A stretch of 64,000 nt of DNA, from positions 1,588,861 through 1,652,860 of the forward strand of contig CANLZI010000001.1 of assembly GCA_947495555.1 (NCBI GenBank). The letters run 5' to 3'. Below are positions 53,895 through 64,000 of this stretch, in pieces. The stretch comes from an uncultured Erythrobacter sp. Lineage in GTDB: Bacteria; Pseudomonadota; Alphaproteobacteria; Sphingomonadales; Sphingomonadaceae. The notes under the pieces were generated by a model. The model was not told the origin of the DNA. It worked only from the letters and a program-made list of their open reading frames with translations, and searched no databases. Position 1 is the stretch's first letter; each line of letters begins with the position of its first letter. Both the position numbers and the translations under genes were made by a program.

Positions 53895-55076
53895 TCAAAA
53901 GACTTCGAACAGTCCAGCTGCGCCCATTCCGCCGCCAACACACATAGTGACGACAACATATTTCGCACCGCGGCGCTTGCCTTCGATCAGCGCGTGGCCG
54001 GTGCAACGAGCGCCGGTCATGCCGTATGGGTGGCCGATCGAGATCGAGCCGCCATTGACGTTAAGGATATCATTATCGATGCCCAGCTTGTCGCGGCAAT
54101 ACAGCACTTGCACGGCAAACGCTTCGTTCAATTCCCACAGACCGATATCGTCCATTTTCAGGCCGGTTTGCTTGAGCAGCTTGGGGATCGCGAAGACAGG
54201 ACCAATGCCCATTTCGTCAGGCTCGGTTCCGGCCACCGCCATACCGACATAACGGCCTAGAGGTTGCAGGCCTTTTTGCTCGGCCAGCTTGGCTTCCATC
54301 AATACACTGGCGGAAGAACCATCGGACAGCTGTGATGCGTTACCCGCGGTGATGACCTTGTCTGGTCCCATCACAGGGTTAAGCGATTGCAGGCCTTCCA
54401 AAGTGGTAGAAGGGCGGTTGCCTTCGTCCTTGGTGACGGTGATTTCCTGCTGGGAAACTTCCTTAGTTTCCTTGTTCATCACATTCATGGTGGTGGTGAC
54501 AGGGACTATCTCGTCGTCAAACTTGCCAGCTTCTTGGCCAGCAGCGGTGCGCATTTGCGATTGCAGCGCATATTCGTCCTGGACATCGCGACTGATGCCA
54601 TAACGCGCAGCAACCGTCTCGGCCGTGCTGAGCATGGGCATATAGACGTCTTTGTGCATCGCCATCAGCGAGGGATCGGGCGCAACCCGCATTTCAGGGG
54701 TTTGCACCAGAGAAATCGAATCCTGACCGCCGCCAACAACGATATCCATATTGTCGACCACAATCTGCTTGGCCGCTGTGGCAATGGCCATCAGGCCAGA
54801 AGAACACTGGCGATCAATCGTTTGGGCTGACACCGTCACCGGCGCTCCGCCGCGCAAAGCCACACCGCGAGCGATGTTGCCCGCCTGCGTGCCTTGAGTC
54901 AGGACGGCGCCCCACACGACATCGTCGATCTCGCCAGCATCGATGCCAGCGCGTTCAACCGCAGGCTTGAAGGAATACGCACCCAGAGTGGCGCCAGGTG
55001 TGGCGTTAAAGCAGCCCTTATAGGCGCGGCCGATGGGGGTGCGGGCGGTTGATACGATCACTGCATCACGTGACAT
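53895..55076 (-). CDS. Acetyl-CoA C-acyltransferase (thiolase)
   Basis: 393-residue thiolase with Cys91 in [18 protein letters not shown], the catalytic His in [20 protein letters not shown] and second Cys in [19 protein letters not shown]. The N-terminus [20 protein letters not shown] fits the degradative 3-ketoacyl-CoA thiolase group rather than the PhaA type, though this cannot be settled here. It is preceded on the same strand by a MaoC-type hydratase gene, with a hairpin-rich 91-base gap between them. Together they could cover hydration and cleavage steps of beta-oxidation. Confidence 0.94.
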   Translation of the reverse strand: MSRDAVIVSTARTPIGRAYKGCFNATPGATLGAYSFKPAVERAGIDAGEIDDVVWGAVLTQGTQAGNIARGVALRGGAPVTVSAQTIDRQCSSGLMAIATAAKQIVVDNMDIVVGGGQDSISLVQTPEMRVAPDPSLMAMHKDVYMPMLSTAETVAARYGISRDVQDEYALQSQMRTAAGQEAGKFDDEIVPVTTTMNVMNKETKEVSQQEITVTKDEGNRPSTTLEGLQSLNPVMGPDKVITAGNASQLSDGSSASVLMEAKLAEQKGLQPLGRYVGMAVAGTEPDEMGIGPVFAIPKLLKQTGLKMDDIGLWELNEAFAVQVLYCRDKLGIDNDILNVNGGSISIGHPYGMTGARCTGHALIEGKRRGAKYVVVTMCVGGGMGAAGLFEVF

Positions 55077-55106
55077 GGGTTTTCCTTTTCAAAACTGAGT
55101 AGAGCG

Positions 55107-55145
55107 GCCCCGATTCGCGGGGCGGCGTGTTGCCTGTCTAGGCAA
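55107..55145 (-). repeat. Two tandem hairpins between the maoC-like and thiolase genes
   Basis: GCCCCG-attcg-CGGGGC (55107-55123) and TTGCCT-gtct-AGGCAA (55130-55145) are perfect stems of six base pairs in the leader of the thiolase gene. On the minus strand TTTT follows the first only after about ten bases, so attenuation or mRNA processing is as likely as termination. Confidence 0.5.
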
Positions 55146-55167
55146 ATATGGATGGGTCAGATCGGTC

Positions 55168-55617
55168 TTATACGAAGAATTGGGTGATCCATTCGCACAT
55201 CAGGGCTGGCTTTTCTTCGCCCTCGATCTCGATCGTGATTTCCGCAGTCTGTTGCCATTGGCCGGGACGTTTCTCGATCATTTCAACCAGCTTCCAGTGG
55301 CCGCGAATCCGCTTGCCAACGCGCACCGGCGCGATGAAGCGGGTTTTGTTGCCGCCATAATTGACGCCCATTTTCACATTGTCGATCTTGGGCATGTCGC
55401 TGTTTGCGGACAGGTAAGGGATCATCGAAAGCGTCATGAAGCCGTGCACAATGGTGCCGCCAAACGGGGTCATCTTGGCGGCTTCTTCATTGATGTGAAT
55501 GAATTGGTGGTCACCTGTCGCATCGGCGAACATGTTGACCTTTTCCTGGGTCATTTCGGTCCATTCGGACGTTCCGATAACTTCACCGGTTTTTGCTGCC
55601 AGTTCCTGCGGGGTCAT
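55168..55617 (-). CDS. MaoC family (R)-specific enoyl-CoA hydratase-like protein
   Basis: 149-residue single hot-dog hydratase. The hydratase-2 motif is FADATGDHQFIHINEEAAKM, with the catalytic Asp-His pair, followed by TPFGGTIVHGFMTLSMIPYL. The (R)-3-hydroxyacyl-CoA products of such enzymes can feed PHA synthesis, and the PHA depolymerase gene is 3.2 kb away; that link is inference. AGGAGAG lies just upstream of the start. A palindrome-like site at 55720-55735 lies about 100 bases upstream. Confidence 0.92.
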   Translation of the reverse strand: MTPQELAAKTGEVIGTSEWTEMTQEKVNMFADATGDHQFIHINEEAAKMTPFGGTIVHGFMTLSMIPYLSANSDMPKIDNVKMGVNYGGNKTRFIAPVRVGKRIRGHWKLVEMIEKRPGQWQQTAEITIEIEGEEKPALMCEWITQFFV

Positions 55618-55965
55618 GTGCCTCTCCTTAATTCGGCTGATTGCGCTGCCTGAGTTTGGGCCGCCATGCGGCTCGATTGAGAACCTTCATGAAGGAAATG
55701 ACGCGCAAGCGCAATGAGGTTTCCGTAAACGTCAACTTGCCGCTACGGCATTGCCGCCAACCCAGCGGCCTGTTCACCAGCTATGCCATCAAATAGGCAT
55801 CATTGCGGTGTGCGAATCGCGGTTTTTCGCCATTCCGACGCTTCGTTATCGGCTCGTTTACCACCTCTTGGTATGTGATGGATTGGGTCAATCAAGCACG
55901 CCCGCAGATGCCAGAAAGCAGTGCGGCTGTGCGTCAGGGGAGCGCCAATTGCGGTGGTAGTATCG
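55618..55965. other. Gene-poor divergent intergenic region
   Basis: 348 bases between the divergent maoC-like gene and the unknown membrane protein gene. Short open frames here lack ribosome sites and family similarity, so I call no gene. The only standout is the palindrome-like site at 55720-55735. Promoters for both flanking genes should be here, but no clear -35/-10 pair is visible. Confidence 0.6.
55720..55735. promoter_or_regulatory. Palindrome-like site resembling fatty/branched acid catabolism operators
   Basis: TTTCCGTAAACGTCAA; its reverse is TTGACGTTTACGGAAA. Five of seven arm positions are symmetric around a central AA. The TTGACGTxxACG core is similar to operators of acyl-CoA catabolism regulators such as LiuR. 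It lies 103-118 bases upstream of the maoC-like start. Confidence 0.4.
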
Positions 55966-56901
55966 ATGGATAACGAGAACGCGCCCGATTGCGCTATCGC
56001 AGCGGCGACGAAGCCCCCCTTGAGCCAGGACGCCGCCTATGTTCCGATCGTCTGCGTTTGGGCGGCAGCCTTGCTGGCCTTACCGCTTTTGGTGATGCCA
56101 GCCGCTATGGCCACCGCCTTGGGCAGTATTCTTGGCCTGCCTGATCTTTCACCGATTACTCTGTCTGCCATTGCGGCCTGTTTGGGCCTGCTTGTGGGCT
56201 TTGGCGCGGCACGGTCCGTCGCAGCATACCAATCTCCCGGCGACCAGCCTGCATTGGTGGCATTGGCCCCGCTGGCTCCCGCCGAGCTCGAAGAGCAGGC
56301 AGAAGTGCACGCTGATACTGAGGACGTATTGGTGCTGGACGAAACCAGTATCGAACCCGAGATTTCCGTCCAACCAATCACAGAGCCAACCCGAGCAACA
56401 AACTTCCTGCCTTGGCCCGACGGTTTGGAGCAACCCAGCTCCGAGATTATCCTGCCCGAAGCCATGCCAAAGCCCGTGGCACCCGTGGAAGTTGCGCCAG
56501 AAGCTGCACCGGCCCAACCAGTCGCGCCACCTATTGCGAACATCAGCATTAAATTTGAAGAGCCCGCTACAGCCACACCTATTGGCGGAAAAGCGGTGCA
56601 GCAATTGCGCGGCGCCGATGTGGCCGATCTAAACATGGTCCAATTGCTTGAACGGTTTGCGATCGCGCTTGACCAGCACCGGGAGGCTGTTGGTGAAGCC
56701 GATAGTGGCCAACAAACCCACGCACACAGCCAAACCGGCGCGACGCAAGCTGAGCCGCAAATTCCCATAACCAATTTCTATCCCGATTCGGATATCGACG
56801 CGCCTCGCAGCGGTGTTTCCACCCGCACGCGCGCGATCGAGACGGAAAATGCTTTGCGCAACGCGTTGAATGATTTGGATCGGCTCAGCGGCGCGGCCTG
56901 A
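55966..56901 (+). CDS. Unknown membrane-anchored protein with a Pro/Ala/Glu-rich linker
   Basis: 311 residues, not recognised. A short N-terminus is followed by two hydrophobic segments, VPIVCVWAAALLALPLLVMP (about 27-60) and SPITLSAIAACLGLLVGFGA (about 65-85). Then comes a long, acidic Pro/Ala/Glu-rich stretch (about 95-215) and a C-terminal part with ADLNMVQLLERFAIALDQHR and ENALRNALNDLDRLSGAA helices. The topology suggests an inner-membrane anchor carrying a cytoplasmic or periplasmic arm ending in short helices. ATG 55966 (MDNENAPDCA) is chosen; GTG codons just upstream are alternatives. It is followed after 255 bases by gltB. Confidence 0.7.
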   Translation: MDNENAPDCAIAAATKPPLSQDAAYVPIVCVWAAALLALPLLVMPAAMATALGSILGLPDLSPITLSAIAACLGLLVGFGAARSVAAYQSPGDQPALVALAPLAPAELEEQAEVHADTEDVLVLDETSIEPEISVQPITEPTRATNFLPWPDGLEQPSSEIILPEAMPKPVAPVEVAPEAAPAQPVAPPIANISIKFEEPATATPIGGKAVQQLRGADVADLNMVQLLERFAIALDQHREAVGEADSGQQTHAHSQTGATQAEPQIPITNFYPDSDIDAPRSGVSTRTRAIETENALRNALNDLDRLSGAA

Positions 56902-56989
56902 CCCCGGCTCAGCGCTGGAAACTCCAGACCCGGCCGCATACGTATTCCATCTCGGCCCCAACTGAGCCGGCCCCGACAGGGATCGGCAC

Positions 56990-57023
56990 TTTGCAACTTT
57001 CTTAGCTGCTTCGCAGTTGCAAA
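56990..57023 (+). repeat. Inverted repeat upstream of gltB
   Basis: TTTGCAACT, 16 bases, AGTTGCAAA is a perfect 9-base inverted repeat about 134-167 bases before the gltB start. It can form a hairpin ending the preceding gene (AAAAATC follows rather than T), or serve as a paired operator made of GTTGCAA half-sites like those at 1496 and 48520. Confidence 0.5.
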
Positions 57024-57156
57024 AATCATTTCCTGTCGCCATTAGGGCATTCTGCAATACGAATACTGCGCCTAGCGGCAGATTCGGTTGCGCACCCTTG
57101 CCGGCAGGCCTCATGCGGCGTCGCAGAGTCGGCATCTGACAGAAATGGACTTTTGA

Positions 57157-60100
57157 ATGGGATTTCCAGCGCCCCAGGGCTTGTATGACTCGCAAAATGA
57201 ACACGATGCCTGCGGCGTCGGTTTTGTCGCGCATATCAAAGGCAATGCTTCGCACGATATTGTCGCGCAGGCTCTGGAAATTCTGAAAAACATCGATCAT
57301 CGCGGCGCCGTGGGTGCCGACCCTCTGTTGGGCGATGGCGCGGGAATTCTGTTGCAAATTCCAGACCTTCTGCTGCGTAAATGGGCCGAAGCGCAAGGCA
57401 AGCAATTGCCGTCTCAGGGTGAATATGGCGTCGCCATGTGCTTCATGCCGCAGGACGAAGCTGCGCGCAGCTATGTGACCGAACAATTTGAAAAATTCAC
57501 TGCAAAAGAAGGCCAAAAGCTGATCGGTTGGCGCGATGTTCCGGTCTCTATGGATGGACTGGGCAAGGCCGTGATCGATTCGATGCCAGTGATCCAACAA
57601 GCGATCATCGCGCGCGGGGACAATTGCGCCGATCAAGACGCCTTTGAGCGCAAGCTGATCGTGATTCGCAAGCAAACGCTCAACCCTCTCAAAAAACAGG
57701 CCGAGAACCTGGAACTGCCCGGCCTGGCAGAAACCTATATGCCCAGCTTCTCCTCGCGTACCATCGTGTACAAGGGGTTGCTGCTGGCCAATCAGGTTGG
57801 TTCTTTTTACGATGATCTGTGCGATCCCGATTGCAAATCCGCGCTGGGCCTCGTTCACCAACGCTTTTCAACCAACACCTTCCCTAGTTGGAAATTGGCG
57901 CATCCTTTCCGGCTGGTTGCCCATAATGGTGAGATCAACACGGTTCGCGGCAATGTGAACTGGATGAACGCGCGCCGTCGGACAATGGAATCGCAATTGC
58001 TCGGCCCCGATCTGGACAAGATGTGGCCGCTGATCCCGCACGGCCAATCAGACACGGCCTGTTTGGACAATGCGTTGGAGCTGCTGCTGGCCGGTGGTTA
58101 CAGCCTCGCCCATGCCATGATGATGATGGTGCCCGAGGCGTGGAGCAAGAACGAGCTGATGGATCCAGCCCAGCGCGCGTTTTACGAATATCACGCCGCA
58201 TTGATGGAGCCATGGGACGGTCCGGCCGCCGTGGCCTTTACCGATGGCCGCCAGATCGGCGCCACCCTGGACCGCAATGGCCTGCGCCCGGCACGCTATT
58301 GCGTGACCAAAGACGATATCGTCTGCATGTCGTCTGAAAGCGGCGTTCTGCCCTTTGCCGAGGAAGACATCACCCGCAAATGGCGCCTGCAACCAGGCAA
58401 GATGTTGCTGATCGATTTGGAACAGGGTCGCATCATTGAAGATGACGAGCTGAAGGCTGAACTGGCCAATGCCGAACCCTATGCCAAATGGTTGGAGGAC
58501 ACCCAGTACAAGCTGGAGGATCTCGACCATATTCAGCCCGATGCAGCCGGGCTGCCCGAGCATGAAACAACGCTGCTGCAACGCCAGCAAGCGTTTGGCT
58601 ATACGCAGGAAGACGTCAGCCGTTTTCTTGAACCGATGGCCGTCACAGGTGATGATCCGATTGGATCGATGGGCACCGACACGCCGATTGCCGTACTGTC
58701 GAACCGGTCCCGCCTGCTGTATGATTATTTCAAGCAGAACTTTGCGCAGGTAACCAATCCGCCGATTGATCCGATCCGCGAAGAATTGGTGATGAGCCTG
58801 CTGTCGATGGTCGGCCCGCGCCCCAATTTGCTGGGACGCGATGGCGGCACGCACAAGCGGCTTGAGGTCAACCAGCCGATCCTGACCAATGCCGATCTGG
58901 CCAAGATCCGCTCTGTTGAAGAGGCGCTGGATGGTGCCTTCCGCACCGAAACCATCGATATGACTTGGGATGCCAGCGCCGGTGTTGAAGGTGTTGAACT
59001 GGCAATCCGGGAAATGTGCTGGGCTGCGACAGAGGCGGTGCTGCAAGATCGCAATATCCTGATTCTGTCAGACCGTGGACAAGGCCCGGATCGTGTACCT
59101 TTCCCCGCCTTGTTGGCCACTGCTGCGGTGCATCACCATCTGGTGCGGCAGGGCCTGCGGATGCAAACCGGGCTGGTGGTGGAAACCGGCGAAGCGCGCG
59201 AGGTGCATCACTATTGCGTGCTGGCGGGGTATGGCGCTGAAGCGATCAACCCCTATCTGGCGTTTGAAACACTGGAGCAATTGCGCAGTGCCAAGCATCC
59301 GGAACTGACCAGCCACGAGGTTGAGCAGAACTATATCAAGGCCGTGGGCAAGGGCATCCGCAAGGTCATGTCCAAGATGGGCATTTCGACCTATCAATCC
59401 TATTGCGGCGCGCAGATCTTTGACGCGGTGGGCTTGTCCAGCGCCTTCATCGAAAGCTACTTTACCGGCACCGCGACCACAATCGAAGGCATCGGGCTGG
59501 CCGAAGTGGCCGAAGAAACGATCCGCCGCCATGGGTCTGCCTATGGCGACAACCCGCTGTATAAAAGCATGCTGGATGTGGGCGGGATCTATCAATACCG
59601 CCTGCGCGGCGAAGAACACGCCTGGACGCCGGAAAATGTCGCCCATTTGCAGCATGCTGTACGCGGCAATGATCCCAAGAATTACGAAGAATTTGCCAAG
59701 TCGATCAACGAGCAGTCAGAACGGCTGCTGTCGATCCGCGGCTTGATGGAATTCAAACTGCCGGACGAGCCGCTGCCATTGGACGAAGTGGAACCGGCCA
59801 GCGAAATCGTTAAGCGGTTCAGCACCGGCGCGATGAGCTTTGGCTCTATCAGCCACGAAGCGCACTCTACGCTGGCGATTGCCATGAACCGCATCGGCGG
59901 ACGCTCCAACACTGGCGAAGGCGGCGAAGAACCGGCCCGATTCTCGCCAATGGACAATGGCGATTCCATGCGCAGCCGGATCAAACAGGTGGCCTCGGGC
60001 CGGTTTGGCGTAACAACCGAATATCTGGTCAATTCCGACGACATCCAGATCAAGATGGCCCAAGGCGCAAAGCCGGGTGAAGGCGGACAACTGCCTGGCC

Positions 60101-61797
60101 ACAAGGTGGACAAACGCATCGGAGCAGTGCGCCATTCCACGCCCGGTGTTGGCCTGATCTCACCGCCACCGCACCACGATATCTATTCGATCGAGGATCT
60201 GGCCCAGCTGATCCATGATCTGAAGAATGTGCAGCCCTCCGCGCGCATCTCGGTCAAATTGGTGTCCGAAGTGGGCGTTGGTACCGTTGCTGCGGGCGTT
60301 TCCAAAGCGCGCGCCGATCACGTCACCATTTCAGGTTATGACGGAGGCACGGGTGCCTCGCCCCTAACCAGCCTGACGCATGCGGGTTCACCGTGGGAGA
60401 TAGGTCTGGCAGAAACGCAGCAGACCTTGCTGCTCAACGATCTGCGCAGCCGCATTTCGGTGCAGGTTGATGGCGGTTTGCGGACCGGTCGCGATGTTGC
60501 CATTGGCGCATTGCTGGGCGCTGACGAGTTCGGCTTTGCCACCGCTCCGCTGATTGCAGCGGGCTGTATCATGATGCGCAAATGCCACCTCAATACCTGC
60601 CCGGTTGGTGTCGCGACGCAAGACCCGGTCCTGCGCAAGCGCTTCACCGGTCAGCCTGAACATGTGGTCAATTACATGTTCTTTGTGGCCGAAGAATTGC
60701 GCCAGATCATGGCTGAATTGGGCTTCCGTACGGTTCAGGAAATGATCGGCCGGGTTGACCGGTTGGACATGCGCCGGGTCCACCGGCACTGGAAAGCCAA
60801 TGGGGTGGATCTGTCGCGCCTGTTGCACACAGTCGAGATCGACGAGGGTGCATCCTTGTTCCAAACCGAAACGCAAGATCACGGTCTGGGCGGCGCTTTG
60901 GACAATGAACTGATCAAGGCTTGCCAGCCAGCCATCACAGCGGGAGAGGCGGTGAAGATCGACACCACCATCCGCAATGTCAATCGCACCGTCGGCACCA
61001 TGTTGTCGGGCGAAATCGCGATGGCGCATGGTCACGCTGGCCTGAAACCGGACACCATCCGGATCAATCTGACCGGTGTGGCCGGCCAAAGCTTTGGTGC
61101 ATGGCTGGCGCACGGTGTCACCCTGGATCTGACCGGCGATGCCAATGACTATGTTGGCAAAGGGTTGTCGGGTGGCCGCATCATCGTGAAGCAACCCGCA
61201 AACGCCCCGCGCGACCCGAGCCAGAACATCATCGTGGGTAACACCGTGCTGTATGGCGCGATTGCGGGCGAGGCCTATTTCAACGGTGTGGCCGGCGAAC
61301 GCTTTGCCGTACGCAATTCCGGAGCGATTGCTGTGGTCGAGGGCGCTGGCGATCACGCCTGCGAATATATGACAGGCGGCGTGGTTGTGGTGCTGGGCGA
61401 GACGGGCCGCAATTTTGCCGCGGGCATGTCCGGCGGCGTTGCCTATGTCTATGATCCCGATGGCAAATTCGGTAACCTGGTCAATCCAGCGCAGGTCGAT
61501 CTGCTGCCCATTTCGGCGCAAGAAGACGAAGAAGAGGGCACCGGCAGGCCGCATCAACGACCCAGCTCGGTCAATGATTTCGGTATGGGCGACATGCTGC
61601 GCCATGATGCGGAGCGGCTCAAGATTTTGATCGAGCGGCACATGCTGCACACCGGCAGCGCCAAGGCGGCGCAATTGCTCGACAATTGGGGCGAGGCGCT
61701 AGGCGCCTTCGTCAAGGTAATGCCACGCGATTATGCACGGGCGCTCAAGGCGCTGGAGGCTGAACGCGAAGAAGCCGCATCAGTGGCGGCGGAGTAA
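57157..61797 (+). CDS. gltB: Glutamate synthase large subunit
   Basis: NADPH-dependent GOGAT alpha subunit: takes the amide nitrogen of glutamine and transfers it to 2-oxoglutarate to make two glutamates. 1546 residues. An N-terminal class II glutaminase follows a short propeptide with nucleophile Cys19 in [15 protein letters not shown]. The central domain comes next, then the FMN-binding synthase barrel ([19 protein letters not shown]) with the 3Fe-4S cysteines of [15 protein letters not shown] (from residue 1137), and the C-terminal beta-helix (GGxxxG repeats, ending [11 protein letters not shown]). gltD follows five bases downstream. The pair acts with glutamine synthetase, whose activity GlnD controls. 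Confidence 0.97.
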   Translation: MGFPAPQGLYDSQNEHDACGVGFVAHIKGNASHDIVAQALEILKNIDHRGAVGADPLLGDGAGILLQIPDLLLRKWAEAQGKQLPSQGEYGVAMCFMPQDEAARSYVTEQFEKFTAKEGQKLIGWRDVPVSMDGLGKAVIDSMPVIQQAIIARGDNCADQDAFERKLIVIRKQTLNPLKKQAENLELPGLAETYMPSFSSRTIVYKGLLLANQVGSFYDDLCDPDCKSALGLVHQRFSTNTFPSWKLAHPFRLVAHNGEINTVRGNVNWMNARRRTMESQLLGPDLDKMWPLIPHGQSDTACLDNALELLLAGGYSLAHAMMMMVPEAWSKNELMDPAQRAFYEYHAALMEPWDGPAAVAFTDGRQIGATLDRNGLRPARYCVTKDDIVCMSSESGVLPFAEEDITRKWRLQPGKMLLIDLEQGRIIEDDELKAELANAEPYAKWLEDTQYKLEDLDHIQPDAAGLPEHETTLLQRQQAFGYTQEDVSRFLEPMAVTGDDPIGSMGTDTPIAVLSNRSRLLYDYFKQNFAQVTNPPIDPIREELVMSLLSMVGPRPNLLGRDGGTHKRLEVNQPILTNADLAKIRSVEEALDGAFRTETIDMTWDASAGVEGVELAIREMCWAATEAVLQDRNILILSDRGQGPDRVPFPALLATAAVHHHLVRQGLRMQTGLVVETGEAREVHHYCVLAGYGAEAINPYLAFETLEQLRSAKHPELTSHEVEQNYIKAVGKGIRKVMSKMGISTYQSYCGAQIFDAVGLSSAFIESYFTGTATTIEGIGLAEVAEETIRRHGSAYGDNPLYKSMLDVGGIYQYRLRGEEHAWTPENVAHLQHAVRGNDPKNYEEFAKSINEQSERLLSIRGLMEFKLPDEPLPLDEVEPASEIVKRFSTGAMSFGSISHEAHSTLAIAMNRIGGRSNTGEGGEEPARFSPMDNGDSMRSRIKQVASGRFGVTTEYLVNSDDIQIKMAQGAKPGEGGQLPGHKVDKRIGAVRHSTPGVGLISPPPHHDIYSIEDLAQLIHDLKNVQPSARISVKLVSEVGVGTVAAGVSKARADHVTISGYDGGTGASPLTSLTHAGSPWEIGLAETQQTLLLNDLRSRISVQVDGGLRTGRDVAIGALLGADEFGFATAPLIAAGCIMMRKCHLNTCPVGVATQDPVLRKRFTGQPEHVVNYMFFVAEELRQIMAELGFRTVQEMIGRVDRLDMRRVHRHWKANGVDLSRLLHTVEIDEGASLFQTETQDHGLGGALDNELIKACQPAITAGEAVKIDTTIRNVNRTVGTMLSGEIAMAHGHAGLKPDTIRINLTGVAGQSFGAWLAHGVTLDLTGDANDYVGKGLSGGRIIVKQPANAPRDPSQNIIVGNTVLYGAIAGEAYFNGVAGERFAVRNSGAIAVVEGAGDHACEYMTGGVVVVLGETGRNFAAGMSGGVAYVYDPDGKFGNLVNPAQVDLLPISAQEDEEEGTGRPHQRPSSVNDFGMGDMLRHDAERLKILIERHMLHTGSAKAAQLLDNWGEALGAFVKVMPRDYARALKALEAEREEAASVAAE

Positions 61798-61802
61798 GAG
61801 AT

Positions 61803-63239
61803 ATGGGTAAAGAAACAGGCTTCCTCGAACTTGATCGCCGCGAGCGTGACTATCTCGATCCCAAGGAACGGGTGAACAATTACCGCGAATTTGTGGTCCA
61901 GCCCGATGATGACACGCTGAAAAGCCAAGCATCGCGCTGCATGAATTGCGGCATTCCCTATTGTCACAACGGCTGCCCGGTGAACAACATCATCCCGGAC
62001 TGGAATCATCTGGTCTATGAAGGTGATTGGAAGAACGCGCTCGACGTGCTGCATTCAACCAACAACTTCCCCGAGTTTACCGGACGGGTTTGCCCTGCGC
62101 CATGCGAGGCGAGCTGCACGCTCAACATCGTGGATCAGCCCGTCACGATCAAATCGATCGAATGCGCGATTGTCGATCGCGGATGGAAAGAAGGCTGGAT
62201 CGAGCCGCAAGTGCCCGAGAAAAAGACCGGCAAGTCTGTCGCGGTGGTTGGATCGGGTCCGGCTGGCATGGCCTGCGCCCAGCAATTGGCACGCGCAGGG
62301 CACAGCGTCACACTGTTTGAAAAGAGCGACCGGATCGGCGGCCTGCTGCGATATGGCATCCCCGATTTCAAAATGGAAAAGACGCTGATCAACCGCCGCG
62401 CCGTCCAGATGGAGGCCGAAGGGGTTGAGCTTAAGACCTCGAAAGAAGTGGGCGTGGATGTCTCTTTCCAAAGCCTAGAAGAAAATTTCGATGCTGTGGT
62501 GCTATCGGGCGGCGCAGAGGATGCGCGTCAGCTGGCCATTCCCGGCGCAGAGATGCCCGGCGTTCGGCTGGCAATGGAATTCCTGACCCAGCAGAACAAA
62601 CGCAATGCAGGCGATGATGAAGTGCGCGCTGCGCCGCGTGGATCGCTGACCGCGACGGGTAAGCATGTGGTAGTGATCGGTGGCGGTGACACCGGATCTG
62701 ACTGCGTTGGCACCTCCAATCGGCAGGGCGCGAAAAGCGTCACCCAGCTGGAGATCATGCCGCAACCGCCTGAAAAGGAAGACAAAGCGCTGACCTGGCC
62801 CGATTGGCCACTGAAGATGCGCACATCTTCCAGCCATGAAGAAGGCGTTGCGCGCGACTGGGCCGTTTTGGCCAAACGCGTGATCGGTGACGGTGAAACC
62901 GTCACCGGCCTGGAATGCGTTCGGGTGGAATGGAAAGACGGCCAGATGCAGGAAGTTGAAGGCAGCGAGTTCACCCTCGAGGCTGATTTGATCCTGCTCG
63001 CCATGGGCTTTGTTGGCCCAAAGAAGGTCGGCCTGCTCGACCAGGCTGGCGTAGAATTGACCGATCGCGGCAATGTTGCTGCCGATACGCTGCGTTATGC
63101 GACCAGCCGTGACAAAGTGTTCGCTTGCGGTGACATGCGGCGCGGCCAGTCACTGGTGGTTTGGGCCATCCGCGAAGGGCGCCAATGCGCGCGCAGTGTG
63201 GACGAAGCGCTAATGGGAGCAAGCGAACTGCCGCGTTAG
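61803..63239 (+). CDS. gltD: Glutamate synthase small subunit
   Basis: GOGAT beta subunit that feeds electrons from NADPH through FAD and 4Fe-4S clusters to GltB. 478 residues. N-terminal cysteine motifs [17 protein letters not shown] and [14 protein letters not shown] bind the two clusters. The FAD site is [20 protein letters not shown], the NADPH site [20 protein letters not shown], and the end is [21 protein letters not shown] 61803 lies five bases after the gltB stop, with GAGAT ahead of it. No clear terminator follows before the next, convergent, gene. Confidence 0.97.
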   Translation: MGKETGFLELDRRERDYLDPKERVNNYREFVVQPDDDTLKSQASRCMNCGIPYCHNGCPVNNIIPDWNHLVYEGDWKNALDVLHSTNNFPEFTGRVCPAPCEASCTLNIVDQPVTIKSIECAIVDRGWKEGWIEPQVPEKKTGKSVAVVGSGPAGMACAQQLARAGHSVTLFEKSDRIGGLLRYGIPDFKMEKTLINRRAVQMEAEGVELKTSKEVGVDVSFQSLEENFDAVVLSGGAEDARQLAIPGAEMPGVRLAMEFLTQQNKRNAGDDEVRAAPRGSLTATGKHVVVIGGGDTGSDCVGTSNRQGAKSVTQLEIMPQPPEKEDKALTWPDWPLKMRTSSSHEEGVARDWAVLAKRVIGDGETVTGLECVRVEWKDGQMQEVEGSEFTLEADLILLAMGFVGPKKVGLLDQAGVELTDRGNVAADTLRYATSRDKVFACGDMRRGQSLVVWAIREGRQCARSVDEALMGASELPR

Positions 63240-63303
63240 AATTCTGCTGTTTGGTGGCGGTTTTTGGGGTGGGAACCAGAGCTTTTGTCACCTGCAAGAT
63301 CGC

Positions 63304-63732
63304 TCAAGAATCATTCACGATCTTGTTCAATTTCTCTTCTGTTGGAAACGATAAGAATCGACGGATTTTGGTACTGGCGTGGATATCTAGAGCTTCTTGT
63401 CTCAGCTCACGCCATGCCTCAGTGCTTTCGCGAAGGCTCAAGAGGCAATTGCAAAACAAGGACACATAGTGGCTGTTAGCGTCTTCAGTCCTTGGCAGCT
63501 TGGTCAAGCATTCTTTAAACCTAGCGTGAGCCTCAGGAACCTGACCTTCGGCCAGCATTAGGACGCCATCCAAGGCGTACAGATAATAGAATTTTTCTTG
63601 GTCAAAACGACTCAAAAAAGCATCAATCCTGCCGCTCGCCTTTTTGAACTCCTGATTTTTTCTGTCCAGATCAATTAGGTTCAGGTGATAGCGTTCGCGA
63701 ATTTCGCGGAGAAGATCTTTAATCATACGCAT
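63304..63732 (-). CDS. Unknown protein, A/T-rich gene
   Basis: About 142 residues, not recognised. From ATG 63732 it reads MRMIKDLLREIRERYHLNLI and continues as predicted helices (FYYLYALDGVLMLAEGQ, AHARFKECLTKLP, HYVSLFCNCLLSLRE), a spacing reminiscent of TPR-like repeats. In-frame alternatives are a GTG at 63756 and an ATG at 63726. Base composition is visibly A/T-richer than neighbouring genes, suggesting later acquisition. It lies 36 bases after the DksA-type gene on the same strand and converges with gltD. Confidence 0.6.
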   Translation of the reverse strand: MRMIKDLLREIRERYHLNLIDLDRKNQEFKKASGRIDAFLSRFDQEKFYYLYALDGVLMLAEGQVPEAHARFKECLTKLPRTEDANSHYVSLFCNCLLSLRESTEAWRELRQEALDIHASTKIRRFLSFPTEEKLNKIVNDS

Positions 63733-63768
63733 CCAAACCGGCTCGCCAGCGATCACGCGCAGCGCGCC

Positions 63769-64000
63769 TCACCCTGCACACCCCACACAAAGCGGCACGC
63801 TAGGGTCGTGCTGCAGTCGGGCCTCGGCAATTTCTTCGCCGCATTTGAGACAATAGCCCCACTCGCCTTCTTCCAGCCTCTGCAAGGCGGATGCGATCCG
63901 CGCCCGCTCTGCATCGCGGCGGCGCTCTGTCGCTTGGGCCATCGCTTGCTGCTGCATCGCGTCCATCCGGCTGAGGCGCCCCACGCGGTCCTGCTGCAAT
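63769..64000 (-). CDS. DksA/TraR-type zinc-finger protein, N-terminus beyond window
   Basis: The C-terminal about 76 residues of a short DksA/TraR-like protein. GRLSRMDAMQQQAMAQATER starts the coiled coil, and a C4 zinc finger ends it as WGYCLKCGEEI with PLCVGCAG (two CxxC pairs). Such proteins bind the RNA polymerase secondary channel and modulate initiation; the shorter forms are less well characterised than DksA. The open frame runs off the window, and the TTG nearest the edge (63999) is unlikely to be the true start, because family members have about 30 more N-terminal residues. Confidence 0.85.
   Translation of the reverse strand, partial: LQQDRVGRLSRMDAMQQQAMAQATERRRDAERARIASALQRLEEGEWGYCLKCGEEIAEARLQHDPSVPLCVGCAG

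Noticed and set aside
56629-61674. Minus-strand open frames of over 400 residues opposite the unknown membrane gene and gltB
   Set aside because: The plus-strand gltB has all glutaminase, FMN and iron-sulfur motifs; the reverse frames are byproducts of GC-rich codon use.

Overview
This window looks like a contiguous piece of chromosome from an alphaproteobacterium of the order Sphingomonadales, most likely an Erythrobacter-like genus. That assignment is an inference from gene content: a large sphingomonad-type TonB-dependent receptor, the lgt-MidA-type methyltransferase pair, GlnD, a fused PabB-PabC, an intracellular PHA depolymerase, and moderately GC-rich coding sequence throughout. I see no rRNA, tRNA, CRISPR array, transposase, integrase or prophage gene. 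Nearly all the window is tightly packed core genome.

Layout. 1-6064: MidA-type methyltransferase (cut by the window edge) and lgt on the minus strand, then an acyl-CoA synthetase and glnD on the plus strand. 6159-14558: TonB receptor, YggS-type PLP protein, ThiE/TenI-like protein, FtsK, an MmgE/PrpD protein and a nucleotidyltransferase. 14642-17177: a phosphate-starvation block (pstS and an OprP-type porin), each gene preceded by a PHO-box-like direct repeat with 11-base spacing. 17431-25514: membrane diguanylate cyclase, a minus-strand operon (oligopeptidase B, thioesterase, old-yellow-enzyme homologue), aminopeptidase P and a VOC protein. 25539-30237: cupin, then a periplasmic six-EF-hand protein followed by a response regulator, a sensor kinase and a GST-like protein. 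30242-37544: HerA-like ATPase, pabBC, RluA-type pseudouridine synthase, ArfB, ribosomal protein L33, LolA, exonuclease III and an acetyltransferase. 37700-42996: two small lipoproteins and a four-gene acyl-CoA operon. 43131-51941: PPK2, phenylalanine hydroxylase, a small stress membrane protein, UppP, M13 peptidase, ABC exporter and PHA depolymerase. 52164-56901: MarR regulator with a monooxygenase, DUF4126 protein, thiolase, MaoC dehydratase and an unknown membrane protein. 57157-64000: gltB-gltD, an unknown gene that is visibly A/T-richer than its neighbours, and a DksA-type zinc-finger protein cut by the window end.

Themes. Nitrogen (glnD, gltBD), phosphorus (pstS, porin, PPK2) and carbon storage or CoA-ester metabolism (PHA depolymerase, two thiolases, MaoC-type enzymes, acyl-CoA dehydrogenase, CoA transferase) are all represented. 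The least explained parts are non-coding: a candidate small RNA ending in a strong terminator at 36109, a highly structured minus-strand RNA region at 53753-53885, nested palindromes at 48520-48570, and a C-tract (G-quadruplex motif on the opposite strand) in front of the EF-hand gene. No clearly novel defence or mobile system is visible.
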